From contig CAZDAW010000002.1 in assembly GCA_964503685.1 (NCBI GenBank), positions 22,917 to 86,916 on the forward strand: a stretch of DNA of 64,000 bases. The letters run 5' to 3'. A program made the translations under genes and the position numbers. Each line of letters opens with the position of its first letter. Position 1 is the stretch's first letter. Origin of the DNA: CAZDAW01 sp964503685. Lineage in GTDB: Bacteria; Chloroflexota; Anaerolineae; Anaerolineales; Anaerolineaceae. The notes under the pieces were generated by a model, which was given only the letters and a program-made list of their open reading frames with translations, had not been told where the DNA came from and made no database searches. Shown here in pieces: positions 60,359 through 64,000 of the stretch.

Positions 60359-61798
60359 TTATTTAATAACGTCAAAGAAATAATGAATAAAGCGATCCTT
60401 TTCGAGAACAAGAATTTGCTTTTCGGCCGGTTTGCGCATAATTTCTTCTGGATGATTGACGCCATTACCAAGTTTAAAAATCGCATAACCGTTGCGTTCT
60501 TCCCAATTTTCAGAATAGAGCGAATAATTGACGTCGCTCATCAAGCGGTGATAATTTTTATAATTGTTAAATGTATTTACATCATCAAGCAATATGTAGC
60601 GTGCGCCGTAAATTTCATCCAATTCGGCGCTGCCAGCGAATTGCGACCCGTCAATCAACACCATGTCAAAGAAAGTGATGTTTTCCTGACGGCGAATGTG
60701 CTCAATACCATGGGTGTTGATATTGGCAATTTTTAAGTATTCGATATCTTGCCGGTACCATTCAAGAATATCTTTGATCGGGTGGTCGTTTAACTTGCTT
60801 CGGGTCGTGAAATAAAAATTTACAATATCTTCTTCAGTAGGAAATTTTTCGACAGGTATTGATGAAACATTAAATCCTTTTATGAAAGGAAATTTCGAAT
60901 ATCTTTCCTTAAGTTCCAGAAAACGCGCTCCTGAGGCCTCAATGCAATATAGCGTGGGTTTGCCGGGATTTTTTAAGATTCCCGTAACAAAGGCTTCCGT
61001 GCTGCCGTCGCCGGCTGAAGAGCCAATTTCCAATATCGTTTTTATATCCTCGCCAGCCGAAAGCTTTTGGATTTCTTTATACAACTCTGTGCCCTTTATT
61101 TCTGGTGGGATGAGTCTATTTAGTGGAGAGAGTGAACCTGCACCATAGACGATCGGGGCCAGGCTTTCAGCCTTGACCTTGGCCTTCTTATCTTCAATAG
61201 CTCTGATTTGACTGACCTCTGGATTGAGCGTGCAGGAGGGCAGCTCAAAGATAATTTTTGCAATCGTATTGGCAATAATTGTCCAGTCAGGTTGAGTATC
61301 AACGTCAGCGTAGATGCACAAAATCCGATCCATCAGCATATTCAATGTTTTGCACATCAAGTTTGCTTCACTTTGCCTCAGGGCAAGAATTGATGATGCC
61401 ATTCTAAGGCTGCGTTGTTTCGCTGTCAGAACATCTGGATTTTTTTGATAGTATTCCGGTTGAAAATCCCATTCAACACAGAGAGAATGAACGTCAGAGC
61501 CAGCGCTAGTATTGAAAGTGCTCAAAAAAACCTGAGCGTCAAGTTCACGGCATAGCGCCGCCAAACGGCGGTCTTCGATTGCCGAAATGCCATAATCAAC
61601 CTTTGGCGCGAATAGATTGATCAGCCCTTTGGTATCCGGAAAATCTGGAGCATCAGATCGATTGATATAGTAAATCTCGTGGCCGCGTAAACGCTGGGTC
61701 AAACGAGGGATGATTTGCCTCCAGGATTCGACTGATTTCTCTTGTCCGGTTTGGGAGAAGATGCAACCATCTATAAGTAGTCTCTGCGCCGGGTTCAT
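60359..61798 (-). CDS. Methyltransferase with glycosyltransferase-like N-terminal domain
   Basis: A 479-residue protein. About 230-465 is a class I SAM methyltransferase-like domain ('IKTILEIGSSAGDGSTEAFV', 'LYCIEASGARFLELKERY', 'FFDMVLIDGSQFAGSAELDE'). About 1-190 resembles the N-terminal half of a GT4 glycosyltransferase ('RRLAALCRELDAQVFLSTFN'), without a matching C-terminal nucleotide-binding half. It may be a domain fusion or a remnant used for acceptor recognition. GGGAG precedes the ATG. The substrate is unknown. Confidence 0.65.
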   Translation of the reverse strand: MNPAQRLLIDGCIFSQTGQEKSVESWRQIIPRLTQRLRGHEIYYINRSDAPDFPDTKGLINLFAPKVDYGISAIEDRRLAALCRELDAQVFLSTFNTSAGSDVHSLCVEWDFQPEYYQKNPDVLTAKQRSLRMASSILALRQSEANLMCKTLNMLMDRILCIYADVDTQPDWTIIANTIAKIIFELPSCTLNPEVSQIRAIEDKKAKVKAESLAPIVYGAGSLSPLNRLIPPEIKGTELYKEIQKLSAGEDIKTILEIGSSAGDGSTEAFVTGILKNPGKPTLYCIEASGARFLELKERYSKFPFIKGFNVSSIPVEKFPTEEDIVNFYFTTRSKLNDHPIKDILEWYRQDIEYLKIANINTHGIEHIRRQENITFFDMVLIDGSQFAGSAELDEIYGARYILLDDVNTFNNYKNYHRLMSDVNYSLYSENWEERNGYAIFKLGNGVNHPEEIMRKPAEKQILVLEKDRFIHYFFDVIK

Positions 61799-61802
61799 TA
61801 TT

Positions 61803-63131
61803 TCAATTCTCCCTCATTCTGGCAGTCATATTGTCTCTCTTCTTTTCTCCATCGCGTTCCAATTGATAATCGGCGTCAATTTGGGCGCCTTCATATTCAT
61901 CCAGTTTACCTTGCTGCCTTAACGTGTGCAGAGGAGTTCCTTCAATTTCAGCAGTGCCTGATTCCTGATATGTATCGAAGGGAAGAGAGGCAATAAAACG
62001 GCGCGTGTCCCACATTTGCGCTTTGGTTTCACCGGGCAACCCATACGTGAAAGTTCCATGAACGGTCATCCCCAGTCGTTTCAATTCAAACACGACCTGG
62101 CTGGCATATTCCAGATCAAGGTTCTTGTTAACAATTTTATTTACAACGTACTGGTTGCCGCTTTCGAAACCCAATTTAACCCCGAAACAACCGCTTTCTT
62201 TCATAGCCTGCCAGGTTTCCATCTTTATAGTATCGGCGCGGCACATGGCTGACCAGGGTAGGCCAACTCGTTTCATTACCTCACACATATCGAGGACATG
62301 TTTGTTTCCCAAATTGAAAGTATCATCGTCAAAATAGATACATTGATATTGGTTGAAGCGACCTGTTAATTCGCCAATGAAGGCTTCTATATATTCCGGG
62401 GAATAATGGGTCACATTACGTCGGCGTTTTCCGTCAGGGTCAACCCCGGTCATTGTGGCAGGCCATACACAAAAAATGCATTTATAAGGGCACCCGCGGC
62501 TGCTCCAAATTTGCGCCTGAGGCGCCTTTTGACCTTTAGGTCGGGAGTCCCAATAGCGATAGGCATAGGTTTCGTCAAAATATGGGAACGGCGCGGCGTT
62601 CATTTCATCTTCATCAAGCAGGTCGTAATCAATAATACCTTCTTCACCGTTGATAACTTTTACGCTTCCTTTTTCATACGAACCTCGAATGCAAGCACTC
62701 ACTGGATAGTCGCTAAGAATTTCTTCGGATTTTGTTGATGTGATCGGTCCAGTTACAGCGATCTTAGTTTCGGGAAATTGCCGGTGAATTTCACGGATCA
62801 GCCATTGATCATGTTCCCAACTTGGAGAGGCTATCTCGATAAAGATCAGATTATATTTTCCTTCTTCGAGATGGTTGAAATATGTTTTATATGATTCGCG
62901 AAGCGCGATGCTGTCGCGAAAGTGGATATCAGCCCCAGTCTGTTTTTTTGCGTAAGTAGTTGCATAACCCATAAAGAAGGGGTAAGGAATATATTCTCCA
63001 AAACAATAATTATCTGGCGTTGAATAAATCGGAGAGGTGAAAGGCCAGCGTGAGCCAGCCCGAACGCCGAAACGTGTGATTTGACCATTTTCCTCGCTCC
63101 ACCAGGGAGGATTGCTGAATAATACTTTCAT
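61803..63131 (-). CDS. B12-binding-type radical SAM enzyme
   Basis: A 442-residue protein with an N-terminal cobalamin-binding-like region (about 60-170) and a radical SAM core. The CxxxCxxC motif lies in 'SSRGCPYKCIFCVWPATMTG', and 'GVKLGFESGNQYVVNKIV' with 'HGTFTYGLPGETKAQM' follows. The product is of the class that methylates or rearranges unactivated carbons. Its ATG overlaps the upstream glycosyltransferase stop (ATGA). It and the enzyme at 47571-49076 are alike in layout but clearly different in sequence. Confidence 0.82.
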   Translation of the reverse strand: MKVLFSNPPWWSEENGQITRFGVRAGSRWPFTSPIYSTPDNYCFGEYIPYPFFMGYATTYAKKQTGADIHFRDSIALRESYKTYFNHLEEGKYNLIFIEIASPSWEHDQWLIREIHRQFPETKIAVTGPITSTKSEEILSDYPVSACIRGSYEKGSVKVINGEEGIIDYDLLDEDEMNAAPFPYFDETYAYRYWDSRPKGQKAPQAQIWSSRGCPYKCIFCVWPATMTGVDPDGKRRRNVTHYSPEYIEAFIGELTGRFNQYQCIYFDDDTFNLGNKHVLDMCEVMKRVGLPWSAMCRADTIKMETWQAMKESGCFGVKLGFESGNQYVVNKIVNKNLDLEYASQVVFELKRLGMTVHGTFTYGLPGETKAQMWDTRRFIASLPFDTYQESGTAEIEGTPLHTLRQQGKLDEYEGAQIDADYQLERDGEKKRDNMTARMREN

Positions 63132-64000
63132 AGAATCTCCCTGATGTAATTGACGACAATGTTCATCCGTTGAGCGTACGTATGGTTACTGAGCACCAAT
63201 TTACGACCTTCCTGAGCGCGCCGCCGTCTTTCGGATGGATCAGCCAGGAAACGAACAATTTTTGCCCACTCATCCTCGTACCCATCAGTCGTGACAACAG
63301 TGTCGCCAAAGGTTTCAACGACGGAATTAACGTAATCCGAAAGAATGAATCCTTCGCAAGCCAGGATATCGTAAATGCGCAAATTGATAGTATCATATTC
63401 GGCGTGTTCAACGATATGGGCATTGAGATTGATAGCAACATCTGAATAGAGTTTGGGGAGTTCTGGCATGGGGAGCTTGCCGCGACAGATCTGGGTAAAT
63501 GGCGGCGACCACTGATTGCCATAAATGACCAGTCCGAAGGGCAGAGCAGGCGCATAATAACGTTGTTCTACCGCTGGCCCCCGGATTCCATTCCCGACGA
63601 AACAAACCGGGTGTTCATATAGCCCCGACGGCTGAGGATAAAAGAACTCAGGATCGGTAGCAAAAGGCACAACGGCGCCAGGTGCACAGGCTTCCATGAG
63701 CTTCTGGCTTGTAAAAATATAGCCATCATAGTCGCCTTTTACCCTGTGGAAGACTCCTGCCGTACCGCCGGGATTTTTCCCTTTGTCGAAAGCATTTTGA
63801 AGGTAAAGAATGTTCTTAGCTCGCGGATGGGGGGTTAGCGGGTAAAAATGGATAACCACATCGAGGTTTTCGTCCACAATACTGTTCCGATCATATAGGA
63901 AAACTGCTTCGATGTCCTCCCGGCGGGCAAGGTATTTTTGCCAGCTTCGGGCAATAAGTTCATCTCCCCAAATATTGCCCGGTTTTTTGGGGTCAAATGA
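63128..64000 (-). CDS. CgeB-like glycosyltransferase, 5' end cut by window
   Basis: The frame is open to the right edge, so the start is outside the window; 290 residues are visible. The C-terminal part carries a GT1/CgeB-type nucleotide-binding region ('CFVGNGIRGPAVEQRYYA', 'KLYSDVAINLNAHIVEHAEY', 'LRIYDILACEGFILSDYVNS'). 'YTFVGN'-like and 'E.F' features recall spore-maturation CgeB-type transferases. A GTG inside the frame at 63877 is not needed as a start, because the upstream codons read as a normal GT N-terminal domain. Confidence 0.75.
   Translation of the reverse strand, partial: SFDPKKPGNIWGDELIARSWQKYLARREDIEAVFLYDRNSIVDENLDVVIHFYPLTPHPRAKNILYLQNAFDKGKNPGGTAGVFHRVKGDYDGYIFTSQKLMEACAPGAVVPFATDPEFFYPQPSGLYEHPVCFVGNGIRGPAVEQRYYAPALPFGLVIYGNQWSPPFTQICRGKLPMPELPKLYSDVAINLNAHIVEHAEYDTINLRIYDILACEGFILSDYVNSVVETFGDTVVTTDGYEDEWAKIVRFLADPSERRRRAQEGRKLVLSNHTYAQRMNIVVNYIREIL

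Noticed and set aside
1..64000. CRISPR arrays, tRNA or rRNA genes, insertion sequences, prophage
   Set aside because: No regular short direct repeats, no cloverleaf or conserved rRNA sequence, and no transposase or phage-type genes were recognised on reading; a dedicated RNA search was not possible.

Overview
This window reads as a chromosomal segment of a flagellated, probably monoderm bacterium. The left half is a flagellar and motility region. The right half is a long minus-strand glycan-biosynthesis region. I lean towards Chloroflexota (Anaerolineae-like) at low confidence. The reasons are a Gram-positive-style flagellar gene set (FliW-CsrA, TIGR02530 protein, SwrD/FlbD, FlhB-like and FliK-like pair, no P- or L-ring genes in view), moderate GC, and glycosyltransferases carrying helical repeats of a kind I associate with Chloroflexota and Cyanobacteria. 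No rRNA, tRNA, CRISPR array, phage gene or insertion sequence was seen.

Region 1 (1-7520, plus): the tail of a fli operon, fliJ, a soluble lytic transglycosylase, flgB, fliK, flgD, a TIGR02530 protein and flgE. After a hairpin come a second FliK-like gene, an FlhB C-domain paralog and a PilZ gene. Region 2 (7620-27618, minus): one 20-kb convergent flagellar operon, swrD-motA-motB-fliL-fliM-fliN-fliO-fliP-fliQ-HDOD-REC-fliR-flhB-flhA-flhF-membrane protein-fliA-unknown-flgG-flgG/F-flgM-flgN-flgK-flgL-fliW-csrA. Two internal promoters are well supported: a sigma-28-like promoter before flgM and a near-consensus sigma-A promoter inside the end of flgL that serves fliW-csrA. The two arms meet at a bidirectional terminator.

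Region 3 (27619-32928, plus): a divergent 309-bp promoter region, then a small excisionase-type HTH protein, a REC-PAS-PAS kinase with a degenerate catalytic core, an OmpR-type regulator and a canonical GAF/PAS histidine kinase. Region 4 (32946-64000, minus): an FGE-like protein; glycosyltransferases, including a 1396-residue protein with four GT2 domains; a CDP-glycerol-transferase-like protein with tandem repeats and a frameshift; and a translationally coupled set of radical SAM, cysQ, cysC, sat and pyruvate-kinase-like genes for PAPS supply. Then come a 3-dehydratase-like PLP enzyme, three methyltransferases, a MiaB-like radical SAM enzyme, a split transketolase, and a complete GDP-D-glycero-D-manno-heptose pathway (gmhA, hddA, gmhB, hddC) with two sugar epimerase/reductases. 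The gene set implies a heavily modified, possibly sulfated, heptose-containing surface or flagellar glycan.

The points most worth checking are: fliM and fliN interrupted by three in-frame stops within about 360 bp although their full-length protein sequence is still legible; a FliW made of two tandem FliW domains; a pseudo-histidine kinase paired with an intact one; an A6 homopolymer frameshift inside a protein repeat array; a helical repeat shared by neighbouring glycosyltransferases; and a TRAM-less methylthiotransferase-like enzyme in the heptose/PAPS cluster.
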